Below are positions 24,631 to 34,990 of a DNA stretch of 64,000 bases, one piece after another. This DNA comes from Linnemannia hyalina. Taxonomy: Eukaryota; Mortierellomycota; Mortierellomycetes; Mortierellales; Mortierellaceae. The first letter of the stretch is position 1. Each line of letters opens with the position of its first letter. A program made the position numbers and the translations under genes. The notes beneath the pieces are model-generated. The model saw only the letters and a program-made list of their open reading frames with translations, was not told the DNA's origin and searched no databases. Location of the stretch: contig JAHRHY010000001.1 in NCBI GenBank assembly GCA_019671135.1, positions 1,984,001 to 2,048,000 on the forward strand, in the 5' to 3' direction.

Positions 24631-26748
24631 CTAGTAGGAGTAGGCAAGTGCGGAAGCGACGAGGGCAGTGGCGGCAGTAGGATCCTGATGCTGACTGTTT
24701 CCTCCAGCACCACCCGAAAGTGGCGACGCGCCAGTCAGACCAGCCGTCGACCAATCCGGTACCGTCCCATTAAAGTTCACCCTCAGAATCTCTGGACCCG
24801 ACGACTTCAACGATCCCACCAGGGATCCACCGATCCAAGCACGACAATTGGGCATAAACACTTTTCCACTGCTCTGATACGCCTTTTTGGCTTGACTCTT
24901 CTTGGCTCTCCTATCCTTTTCACGCGACGCGGCCGAAGAGGGGTCAAGACTCATACTAGAGCCGCCAAGTGTTGGAGATCCCACAAATGAGGTAGCTCCA
25001 GGGTCGAGATCCATGACCGATTGATGACTGGGGCTTCGACTTGGGGTCGCAGACTTGTCGCCAGTCGTCAAGTCGTCCAGGAACCGAACAGAGTCTGCCA
25101 ATCCTGACAATTGCTTCCACCGAGGATTGGTCTGGAGCGACCTCTTGATTTCCTGGAATAGTCTGTTCTGCAAGTTGGGCAGCTGGGCGGTGCCTCCAAT
25201 CAACAACATGGAGCTAATTAGAGGTCGCCGAAGATCCGAAGGCGCCTTCAAAATCGATTCCAGAATCACGTCCGTCAAACTCTCCGCATCCTCGTCGCCA
25301 TTGAACAGACACTCACTCGCACGCTCACGGATCCACCCAGGGATAGCCAGAATACCCCTGGCCCCCTCCTCCTCCAGCCAGACATCAACCTGGACCTCCG
25401 TCGAGGTCGAAACATCCCGATAGTTGTTGTTCATCTCGTCTTCGTTAATGTTGTCCCTTGCGTTGATGATCAAGGGGGAAGCAAACAGCAGCCGGGTCTT
25501 GATCGTCTCCAGAAACGCGCTTGTCAGCATGCCCTCGGGTATAATTCGGAGATCTGTAGGGTTTTCCACCAACGAGATGGGGCATTTGTCGCGAAGGAGT
25601 TGTTTCAAGTGAGTCGACAAGAACTTGCCCGCCCGAGGTGTTGTCCTGATAAACGGTGTCATTGGGCGTGAAGAGTAGATCTATTTTGAATATGGAATTG
25701 GTATCAGGGTCAGCCATGTTGGACTTTGGTAGCGGTCCTTTTTTGCTGATACTCCAGGCATAGTGGGGTTTGAACATGGCTTACGGGAAGAACAGAGGTC
25801 TCCAAATGTCCACAGTCAATGACCAGTCCTGTTGCTGTTCCTGTAGTCAACAATGCGAGGAGATGTGATGGTGTAAACGAGACCGATGGGACCTATTACG
25901 TTTCATACGAGCAAAACGTGTGGTTAATACTATGATTTCTCTTTGTAGACACGCTTAGGGAATAGCATATGTGTCAGGGTGCTCACCTGCAGCTTGTCAA
26001 AAAGCACTTTGGCAATGGTCTGCTTGAGAGCGATGGGCGCCAAAGGCGACTCGCAAATGATGACCTTTCTCTGCTTGGGATCCGTCAACAAGTACCTATT
26101 ACCAAACCATCAACGACAGAAATGATCCTCCTGTTAGATGATTGCCGTCGACGGATACAACAGGATCCCGACAATGTTAACAAAAGGAGGGTATCCTTAC
26201 TTGAAGTAGACCTCGTAGAGGTATTCAGACAGGCGTTCCTCGAGAATCTGCAGCCGTTCCTGTTCTGTTTGTCCACGACTGTTCCTTCTCATCATATCTA
26301 GCTCATACAACTCTGCATACTATGAGTGAAAAGAAAAGATCGCATGATAATAATAAATATCGTAATGGTCAGACTTCTCTGTCATGTGCATTTTCAATAT
26401 CACGGCTCTCCGCCTCTATTGGACAGAAACAACTTCGAAGCCCCAGCAAAGACAGGTAAAATGTATGCGTACCTCGAGAGGGTTGTTTCCTCGACAAGTC
26501 TCGGTCGTCCGCTCGTTACAAATCTCGCCACATTCATGCCCCAAGTGCTGACGGTGGACAGGGTTCAGACCAAGGTAATCATCCAACGCTTCCTCGGACA
26601 GGAACATTGACAAAAAGTGTCGAGGGCGCGCCTCACCCGAGAAGCCACACTTGAGGTAGCAGGACCCGATATCGAGAACGATTCGTTCTTCGATGCCGTA
26701 GATGGATGTCTTGAAGGAAAGGTCCTGGATCCTTGAAATGGCGGTCAT
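24631..26748 (-). CDS. ARP10: Actin-related protein 10 (dynactin pointed-end subunit)
   Basis: Five exons on the minus strand: 26473-26748, 26201-26319, 25987-26095, 25785-25892, 24631-25680; 553 aa with consistent phases. The actin fold is visible in IVLDIGSCYLKCGFSGEARP (phosphate loop 1 region), KQRKVIICESPLAPIALKQT, the VPSVSFTPSHLLALLTTGTA and LVIDCGHLETSVLP segment, and LISSMLLIGGTAQLPNLQNR. This order matches Arp10/Arp11, which caps the pointed end of the Arp1 filament in dynactin and supports dynein transport. It is longer than human ARP10 (417 aa) because of a Ser/Pro/Lys-rich insert (about residues 415-475) and a Gly/Ala-rich tail. The residues between the first two conserved blocks are poorly conserved, so the end of exon 1 deserves checking. 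Confidence 0.85.
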
Positions 26749-27226
26749 GGTGGCGCGAGAGGAGAGGAAGGTGTGAAAAAGAGGAGAGCCTAAGTGGTGG
26801 TGGGTATGGTTGTTGGTGTGCCTTGTAGGTGATGCGAGTGTGGTGTGGATGAGAATGAGCAGCAGGTCGGGTCGACTGTAGAGTTGCTGGAAGCGATGCG
26901 TGTTGTCGGGGTCCTGGTCACTTCGTGGTTGTCCTGTAACAAGGGGTAATGACAAATGCGATGGTCAAGAGGCAAAAGAGATGGCGCGCAACAACAGCAC
27001 TGAATTTTCGTGGAGTGAATTCTGTGCCTGACACAGATGAACCCGTCACAAACTAAGTACATGCAGTCAAAAAAATCAAAAAGCAAAAAAAAAGAAACAG
27101 AGGTAAAGGTAAGGCGGCGACAACCAAAAACATGCCTAGTTATCACGGTTTATTTGTGTATCCGTTTCTCCCTATCCAGTTTTTTTTGTTCTCAATCGCC
27201 GAAGCAAGCTGTATAAAACAACACGC
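26749..27226. other. Promoter of Arp10 and 3' flank of eL38
   Basis: 478 bp between two tandem minus-strand genes. No gene seen. Confidence 0.55.
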
Positions 27227-28085
27227 TTAGTTCTTGATGTTCTCGATCAAGAGGGCTACACAAAGACACGAGTTGATTAACGAGACGCATTAGCAAAAGG
27301 TATTTTTAAACAAGATACGCAGCAGCAAGAAAAAACACAGAAAGGAAGGAGACTTACTGGGGGGAAGAGACTGCTTAAGCTTCTCGGCCTTGGCGGCATC
27401 GTTGATGACCAAGGTGTACAAGTAGCGCGAGCAGCGGACCTTGAACTTGATCTGGCTGCCGTTCTTCTTGATGCGGCCGGCTAAAGTGAAAACGAACGCA
27501 TTTTGTTGTAGAAAAGGCAGTAAGGTGAGTGCTTTGTCGTTTTTCTTTCGAGATAAGCTTCCTCCAGGTTTTATTGCCGTTCGCTATGGTCCTGTCCTGT
27601 CGTGTCGTTGGCGCTGCTGAAGGTGCCTTGCTCCTGAATGGTCCGTTTTCGCATTAGCCCTCTGTCCTAGAATATAACTCCAGGTGCAGGCATTTGAGTC
27701 AGAGATCGCACTCTCTCCTGTCACCGCAGTTCACGCTGCTGAAAAAGCTGTGGAGGCGAGAAGAACGCAGGGTAGGGTGTTCCTGAGCTGAGCGAGTAGG
27801 TGAATGGCTGTTTGAGAGTTCCCTTGAAAGACACAGTGCTTCTTTTAGGCAGAAGAGAGACATGTGGCGGATAATGGGATCCTGCGTGTAAAATATAGTT
27901 GGCGTTATGTTTGTTTCGCGCTTCGTCTCCAGATCAGCGTTCCTGTCCTGCTTTCTCCTCCTGAAGTCCTGCAACCAGATTGCCTAGAGCTCCTGACAGT
28001 ACGTTTCAAGGTCTGTCTACGTACACTTGGCGTCCTTTCTGCGGGCGATCTCGAGGAACTGCTTGATGTCTTGGACTTGCTTAGG
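27227..28085 (-). CDS. RPL38: 60S ribosomal protein eL38 (first exon not located)
   Basis: Three coding exons are clear on the minus strand: 28025-28085 ([20 protein letters not shown]), 27358-27480 ([38 protein letters not shown]) and 27227-27255 (TLLIENIKN, stop). Phases fit and the assembled protein is 71 aa, normal for eL38, a component of the large subunit. The second exon begins exactly with Pro2, so the initiator ATG must sit alone in an upstream exon, as often in fungal ribosomal protein genes. Candidate ATG/GT junctions are at 28652-28654 (ATG/GTACTA) and 28446-28448 (ATG/GTGGTT); neither donor is ideal. The 544-bp second intron is very long for this window. Confidence 0.92.
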
Positions 28086-29220
28086 CTGTAGAGAAGAAAC
28101 GCAGTACAACAAGACGTAGGGCCGAGTTAGCGGTCGATAGTAGTTAAGAGTGACGAAGTTGGGTTTCTCCCGCTGGTACAAGTGGGTGGTTCTCCTGTCA
28201 TAACTATTGGGTCAAGGGTTCATCCCTGTTGGCGTTGCCAACGTTATTCCTGAGCAGCGGTTGAGATGATGGTTTCATCATCATAGTCCCGAACTGAAAA
28301 CAAGGTCCCTCCCTGACCTGGGCCGCAAAGAGTGGTGCTACTGAGGAAGTCGTCGGTACAAGGTGCAAGATCAGAGGTCCGGCATGAGATCTCTCATTCG
28401 ACCTTCACCGAATTCAGCTTTGCCCTGTTCTCTTCCATGAACCACCATGTGTTGGAGTTCCCAATGGGTCCTGATGCCGATCATAACTTCCTCCCTCAAA
28501 AATACGGAAAATGTTGCCGGTGAGAGTAAGATCCTGGCGTAGTCAACGATGGGTGTATATTCATTCGTGGTATCGATCGATGGATAGATGGATAGGTGTC
28601 CCCAAAGATAAGCATCCGTCGAGCGTGCAACATTTTTGCACGTCTTAGTACCATGACGAATAAAAGACTAGATCAAAAGAAGGAGCTCCGCCTTGCAGTC
28701 CGAATGATCGCCATGTAGGTGAAAATAGTCACATGACCATTTTATCGTGGACCTGCGTTTTGCGATTTGATTTTCGCGTCCAACGATCATTCACACATTT
28801 ACTCGACATGCCACAGCATTTGATACACTCAGTTGTGTCTTTTCCGAACAGGAAACAAAACACCTTAAAGGCGTCAGCATGAAGTTCAGCATCAATTGGG
28901 CAAGAGTAGGTGCGAGGCAAGGGTAAACTCTTATTGAAGCAATGCACAATCGACAACTGTATGACCAAGATAATTGTTACGCTGATATTACTAAATATTT
29001 ATTTGAGAATGCAAAAGGTGTGGTGGAGGAATAAGGAGATATCGCTATATTACACAGGGTTGAAGGGGTTGGCAAGGCGTCAGGAGCGACGTCTTGTCAA
29101 GAAAGAGGTACTGGAGATGTTGTTGGAGCGTTTTTTGGCGAAAAGAAGAGAGTACTTGGTCGCATGCGCTTGCTTCCTTTTGTCTCAAAGCCAAAAAAAT
29201 AATACCATTTACAAACTCGC
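28086..29220. other. Upstream region of eL38 and 3' flank of FET3
   Basis: Should contain the single-codon first exon and promoter of eL38. A GATGATG/CATCATC palindrome lies near 28266-28282. I see no other gene. Confidence 0.5.
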
Positions 29221-31078
29221 TTAGTGCTCCTCCTCAGTGTTCTTGGCGACCTGGGCCGAGATATGAGCATCGTCCTCACGGGCGTACCAGATGACGGTGG
29301 CAAGACCCAAGAAAGCCGAGATGATGGTGAACACAAGGGCGACAATTCCCTTGGCGGTGAAGGTACCGGGGAGGGGATCGGGTCCGACGTTGGCGCCGTC
29401 GAGGTTCAAGCCCTCGTTACCGGCAGCGTTGCCGCTGTATGGGATGCCCAAAGCCTTGCAGTGCTCAATGTGGCTGGGGTCGATCTTCAAGATGCTGGGC
29501 ATGAGCTCGGGGGCCTCAATGAAGGTGGTGGCGAGACCAGCCTGGAGATGCCACTCGATGTGGCAATGGAACAGCCAAACTCCGGGGTTGTTGGCATGGA
29601 AGCGGATAGCAACGTTCTCCTCTGAGGGCACGAGGACGGTGTCACGGCGGGCGGGGTTGGTGGAGTTGTAATAACCGGGGTAAGGACCATCGGCGGGGTT
29701 GTACTTGCCAGTGCTGCGTCCGACAATCTGGAAAACGTGACCGTGGAGATGGAAGGGATGGTTACCGGGATCGTCGTTGTTGATGATGATCTCGACCCAC
29801 TCGTTGTGCTTGATGACTAAGGGGTGGGTGTACTTTCCGTAGACCTCGGGGTTGGACGAGAGGTTGCCAGTGGTCAAGGCGGTGTACAGGGTGGGGACCT
29901 TGGGCATAACGTAGGTGATGTCGTTGAAGGTGGCCTTGTTGCTGTAGTCGTTCAGGACGCTGAAGACGGCGTTCAAAGGGATGACCTGGTCGGGGAGCTG
30001 GGTGGCCTCAGGGATGACGGGAACAAGGGTAGCATCGTTGAAGGGATCGTACTCGTCAGTGACGCCGGAGGGGGCAAGGGGAGCAGTCTCGCTGTAGACG
30101 ATGGTACCCGTGACCTTGAGCTCGAGCTCTGGGGGGATAACATCGAACATGTCGGGTTCCATGTCAGCGTGCAAGATGAAGTTCTGGGTGGCATCGTCTC
30201 TGGCCTTGACGAGGACAGAGTAGCGCTGGGCAGCAGTGACGGGGAAGCTGGTGACTTTCGTGCGCTCGATATCGATACCGTCGATCTCAATAATCTCCAT
30301 CTCGTGTCCGTCGATGTAGAAGTGGAACATGGCAAGGGCAGACATGTTGATGATGCGGAGACGGTAGGTCTTGCCGGGAACAAAGTTGAACTTGGCATCG
30401 GTCTTTTGGTTGATCAATCCAGACTCGGGGACGGGCTCGGCACCGGAGGGGTTGAAGATGGAGAGGTACTGCTCCAGCATGATCTCGTGCTCGGTGTGGT
30501 ACCAGTCAGCAAGGGCGATGGTGTACTCCTCGTCGTACTTGTAGGTCTCGTTGGTGTTGTGGATAATCAGGGGACCGCGAAGACCGTCGACGTACTGGCC
30601 TCTGGTGTGACCGTGGATCCAGTAGGTACCGTGCTGCTCGATGGGGATGGTGTAGGTGAAGTTGGCGCCTGGGGGGATGGGGCACTGGGTGACCATGGAG
30701 GGACCATCGAACTGGGCATTGCCGGTCTGGAAGAGACCGTGGGAGTGCAAACTGGTGGGCTGGTCAATCTGGTTGATAACGTTGATGACAAGGGTGTCGC
30801 CCAAGGTCACATTGATAGCGGGGATGCTACATTGGTCGAGAAGAGAGTTAGGTATGTTAGCTGACAGCGAACTTGTTATTGAGAGTTATCAATCAGATAA
30901 AGAGAGAAACAAATACGTACGGAAACTGGCCGTTGACACCGATGACACGACGCTCGTGGAGACCGTCAGGGTTGGCGTTGACGTAGGTGATGTTCCAGTC
31001 GTAGGTGACGATGGCAGCCTGGGCAGCGGTGGCAGCCAAGGCGAGGAGAGCCAGACTCTTAATAGAGGCGAGCATCAC
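29221..31078 (-). CDS. FET3: Fet3-type multicopper ferroxidase, membrane anchored
   Basis: Two exons on the minus strand: 30921-31078 and 29221-30826; 587 aa from the first of two adjacent ATGs. Signal peptide at residues 1-22 ([14 protein letters not shown]). Copper ligands are complete: [30 protein letters not shown] and [15 protein letters not shown]-terminal helix ([21 protein letters not shown]) and a short cytosolic tail match Fet3, which oxidises Fe(II) for uptake by Ftr1. Of the residues tied to iron oxidation in yeast Fet3 (E185, D283, Y354), an acidic loop (DEYDPFND) and the Tyr in [13 protein letters not shown] are kept. The E185 position reads Asp in YIDGHEM (about residue 225). 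The Ftr1 gene lies divergently 8 kb away. The gene has iron-GATA-type sites upstream and one in its intron. Confidence 0.93.
30892..30900 (+). promoter_or_regulatory. ATCWGATAA site inside the FET3 intron
   Basis: ATCAGATAA in the 94-bp intron (30827-30920). The motif is the established target of fungal iron-responsive GATA factors (SreA/Fep1 type). Placement in an intron may be chance, but it belongs to a local cluster. Confidence 0.45.
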
Positions 31079-31618
31079 GAAAAGCAGGGGGGTAGAGGAA
31101 AGGAGAGAGAAGGGGTGAAGAAAAGAAAAAGAGAAAGGAGGAATGAGATGGTTCTGATCAACCTTTTGTAATGAACAAAAGCAAGAAGTACAATAGAACC
31201 AGAGGGAGGAGAGGTGGGGTTGAAGGGAGGGGAGGGAGGGGAGGGAAGGGAAGGACGAAGGGTGAGGAGAGAGGGAAAGGGTAAAGAAAGGCGACAGAGA
31301 AGGGCGACTGCCGGGTATTTATCACTTGCAGTGCGTGCGGACCGGGAGAGGTGTTATTGGTATTGGGTAGGGTGTGTTGTTTTGTGTAAAGTAAAATGGT
31401 ATTGAATCAACAGAGAAAGAGAGTAATGTGGGTGGCCACTGCTTCACTCTTTACCTCCTCGTTACTCTCTGGCTCTTCTCATCCAACTCAACCTTGGCTC
31501 CATCTCTCTCCCTCTCTCTCTCTCTCCCTCTCCCATTCTCCTCCTATTGCTCTTGTTAAAGGGTCCAGCCTGAAAGACAAAGGAGTGTCCAGGTCGTCTG
31601 TCAATATGAAAAAAGTCT

Positions 31619-31627
31619 TTATCAGAT
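31619..31627 (-). promoter_or_regulatory. ATCWGATAA site, FET3 upstream
   Basis: TTATCAGAT on the plus strand (ATCTGATAA on the FET3 coding strand), about 540 bp upstream of the FET3 ATG. A partial match (GTATCAGAT) follows at 31671-31679. Confidence 0.5.
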
Positions 31628-31783
31628 GGGGTCAATCGCTAACAAAAACAAAACGAAGTCAAAAAATTCAGTATCAGATGGATGAACAGGCAACAACAAC
31701 AGATAACAACAAAGAGAAAAAAAAAGCATCTAAACCAAACCCGGGCGGAGTAGGCTCTACTTCCCCCTTTTCCTCCTTTGGAC

Positions 31784-31810
31784 AAAAAAAAAAAAAAAAA
31801 AAAAAAAAAA
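31784..31810. repeat. A27 homopolymer followed by TTG repeats
   Basis: 27 consecutive A, then a short TTG run, upstream of FET3. A weak point for assembly and sequencing. Confidence 0.9.
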
Positions 31811-32007
31811 CAGGGTGTTGTTGTTGTTGTTGATGCTGGTGATTTGTGTATGTGTGGTGTACGAAGAATGTACCTTTAGTAGCGCTTGTCAACCAGTGTG
31901 CGTGGTATCGAATGCAGCTGAGAGTGAACATCCGCATCATCTCTCTCTTTGTGCTCGCTCTTTGGCCTTGTCCAGTCCAGGCCCGCCCTGCCCTGCCCGG
32001 GATACAA

Positions 32008-32536
32008 TGCGGCCAGTCAAAAAAGGTCAAGGTCGGTTACGGACAAGTCAGAAAAGAGAACCATTTGGTCCCGAGTCACTGCCAGAAAAAAACAGGGACA
32101 CCAGCACCGCTAACTATTCGTTGGATCTGATAAGATAGTACTCACTACCAGCAACACCAACACCAACGCCAGCAGCACTAAAACTACATACCAACACTAT
32201 CCAGCAAATAAATTTGTTGTTTCCTTTCCCAATTCGCCCATGAAAACAGCCGTTTGTTTTCCAGCTGAACATTTTGTTGGTGTTTCCTTTCCATGTACAT
32301 GTGCCGTACTTTTCTCAAAGTTACAGTCTCCGCCAAAAGGAGCTTAGTTACGATGAACAACCTTCCCAAAAGCGCACACCTGAATTTTACATCTCGTTTC
32401 TGTCCTTTTTCATTAGTCACTCCCTGGCTGGCTTCCAAAGAGTCCACCCCTTCATCTTTCCATCTCTCTTTTTCTCCAAATGGCGCGCGCTCTTTACCCC
32501 ATGTTATTATTATTTTTTCGCACCCCTTTGCGTTAC
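32008..32536. repeat. Upstream duplication, block B (FET3 copy)
   Basis: Diverged copy, in inverted orientation, of 37728-38153. Exact anchors: 32008-32022 with 38139-38153 (15 nt); 32116-32138 with 38051-38073 (22 of 23 nt, containing ATCTGATAA at 32125-32133); 32296-32308 with 37945-37957 (13 nt); 32521-32536 with 37728-37743 (16 nt). The anchors are collinear and weaker similarity lies between them. Confidence 0.8.
32125..32133 (+). promoter_or_regulatory. ATCWGATAA site, conserved in both iron genes
   Basis: ATCTGATAA inside a 23-nt element whose counterpart at 38051-38073 (FTR1 side) differs at one base. The orientation relative to the downstream gene is the same in both. Confidence 0.6.
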
Positions 32537-32900
32537 TAAGTGACGTCCATGAAAAAGAGGAGGTAGGGGTTCAGCCACCAGCCAGAGCCAGGCGGCGTGA
32601 CATTCTCCTCTTCCTGGTCGCATTGTGCCCCCTTTCCTTCTTTCTACATATCCATTGGGCGAGTCCAGAACAGATGGTCTTTCTTGTAGTGATTCTTTCA
32701 CTCTGCTCACTCAACAAGCGCCCTCTCTGAGTTTTTGGTGATGTGGTCGGTTGGGCGAAACACCTAGCGTCGAAAAGAAAAGTCTAAGGTAGTCACCAGG
32801 CTGCATGAAAAGAAAATAAAAAAAAGGCGCACATCTCTTTTTTTTCTTCTTCGTTTTCACACTCCTTCATTGTTTTGGAGGCACAAATGCTCTAGCGTGT

Positions 32901-33241
32901 GTACAAAGACGAGTACAGGAGCAATTGTATGCTGGTCTCGAGAGATGAGCAAAGAAGAAAATATGTAAAGAAAAAATACTGACTCAGATCAGATAACTCT
33001 TCCCAGTGTGCCTGGAACACTTATCAGATTTTTTCCGGGTACTCTCAAGTCCAACACCAGGGTAAGCTCTTTTTCATCAAGTTTCCCTTTTTTCAATCCC
33101 CTACATGCTCTTCAGCCTGGCTCGTCATTCGAATATTACCCGGCTGGGCGTCCCGTTCGATCCTCTCTACTGTTGACCCTTTCCTCTGTTTCCTCTTTCA
33201 ATGTCCGCCATCATATGTACAAAAGTATGCATTTTGGGCAA
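32901..33241. repeat. Upstream duplication, block A (FET3 copy)
   Basis: Diverged inverted copy of 38310-38651. Anchors: 32901-32916 with 38636-38651 (16 nt identical); 33007-33019 with 38514-38526 (13 nt); 33148-33159 with 38389-38400 (12 nt); 33232-33241 with 38310-38319 (10 nt). In this copy block A lies distal to block B; at FTR1 it lies proximal. Confidence 0.8.
32988..33029. promoter_or_regulatory. Paired inverted ATCWGATAA sites (FET3)
   Basis: ATCAGATAA at 32988-32996 and TTATCAGAT at 33021-33029 flank a conserved 13-mer (TGTGCCTGGAACA, 33007-33019). The same arrangement exists upstream of FTR1 at 38504-38557. This fits a composite binding site for an iron-GATA factor plus an unknown partner. 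Confidence 0.65.
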
Positions 33242-34990
33242 GTTGCAACCCACGCCCAACTTGTGCTCTCGACTTTTGTTTTGCCAACCCGCTTACACAC
33301 TTGTTTTGAGTTTTTTTTCTGTTCATTCAGCCGTCGAATTGTTTGTTGTTTCTTTTCTGTATGCAGCATTTAGTGCACAGAGTCATATAGGCAACAAAGG
33401 AACAACGGCGACAAAAAAAACAGATGCAGCAGAAAAAGGAAAGGCGAAAAAAAAACCTTGAAGGGAGGGTAAAACAAACGAAACAACAACCCGATCGCAT
33501 CATATAAAGTTAGGCCGGCCCCTTGGAGCGAGTTCCTTGTCCACACGCACCCCATTCCTTTTTGTTTTCCCTGTTTTCCTTGATTTGTGATTTCATATGG
33601 TCCCGTCGACTCACTTCATCTTGGCCATTCAACCTTAAAACTTTCACCTGCTCCGCCCAAAACACACCAAACAATTCAACAAACCAAACCCCAGGTCAAA
33701 ATGTCTCTCCTGATCTTCAACACAACCCTTGCTCTCTTGTGCCATTAGATACCTTCAAGGAAATCAAACCTGGTAGTGATAACTTCATTTACCGAGTACA
33801 ATCGTACTAAAAAAAATGTGTCTAGATGCATCCTTCCCAGAGATATGCAGGCATGGCCCAGTTTATCACGGTTGCCGTTTTTTTTTCTCTTATCCTCGGG
33901 TTGCCCCGACTGGGATCCAAAGCCTAGCAGCTTTTTTTCATCTACTCTTCTCATCCCACATGCATACTATTGTCACCACATCTAGAGTTCGCCATGACTA
34001 CGATACACACACACATACTGGAGCAAGATCGGTCATTGCCAACACCCCAGGAAGACACCCCAAGACGACATGAAAGGTTCTCGCGCTTTCGATGGGATCA
34101 TGGTTGAACACTTAGCGCCAACATACCTCATGGTATTTATCACCCATCAACTCACCGATGGATATATATGAACAATTACGAGACAGGCAACAAGAGCAAC
34201 AATAGTTCAAGGAGAGCGAGTGGGCCTTGACAGTTAGAAAAGTCAGGATTCAAGGTGTAGCTGGGGGTTGATGGAAATTAGGGGGGTTTATGATTTCAGG
34301 GAGCGATATACACAATCAGATACATACAGTCAGATACACAGTCAGACACGGAAGACAGATGGAGGCAGGCAGGCAGATGCCAATAAACAAAGACGCACCT
34401 CGCTTTTCTCTCGCCTTTTTGGGATTAGAGTAGGAACGACACAAACCATTCCATCTTCCCACCGCATCTCTTTTTTTCTCTTGCAAGACACTGTGTTCAT
34501 CTTGTAGGCATCCATCATGTAGCGTCCATCTTGTATCCCGACATTTTCTCCGCTACCACCGTGTGTCGATCTACCATCTCTACACCGTGCGAGTATGTTC
34601 TGTACTTTGATGTGTGTTCATGCGCGAGCGGAGGCTAGGCTAATCATCCTTGTGGTTAAAAGAGATTGGATTCGACTTCCGTCTGCTAGTTTTCTCGGAG
34701 AGAGAGAAAGGATGTAGCTGAGATGGTTCAGCGAATAAGGGCACGAGCAAGAAATCAAAAAATAATAATAATAATAAGAACAGATTAAACATTTTTTTTA
34801 TTCATACAATTGCGACCACTAGGGCCGTGGTTGATTGAGGCTAGATGTGCGACCGAATGATGAGGCACGAACATATTTGTAGGAGATATTTGAGGTTACA
34901 ATAACCAAAAAAAAAACGCGTTCAATAATAAACTTGGGCCGGCGCTGGAGGACTTCATTGCTGCTTGTCTGAGATGATCAGTCATTTTCT

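Larger units (their letters stand above)
31079..34990. other. FET3 upstream region
   Basis: Proximal part 31080-31300 is purine-rich on the plus strand, that is, a pyrimidine-rich leader for FET3. A TATA-like ATAAATA lies on the minus strand near 31314-31321. 31784-31810 is an A27 run. From about 32.0 to 33.3 kb it carries the arms of the FET3/FTR1 upstream duplication. ORFs here show no family features. Confidence 0.6.

Noticed and set aside
28258..28290. Possible snoRNA C box (ATGATGA) upstream of eL38
   Set aside because: No matching D box or terminal stem; the site is simply a GATGATG/CATCATC palindrome.
29824..30864. 346-codon plus-strand ORF opposite FET3
   Set aside because: Antisense shadow of the ferroxidase coding sequence; Val/Gly/Asp-rich without domains.
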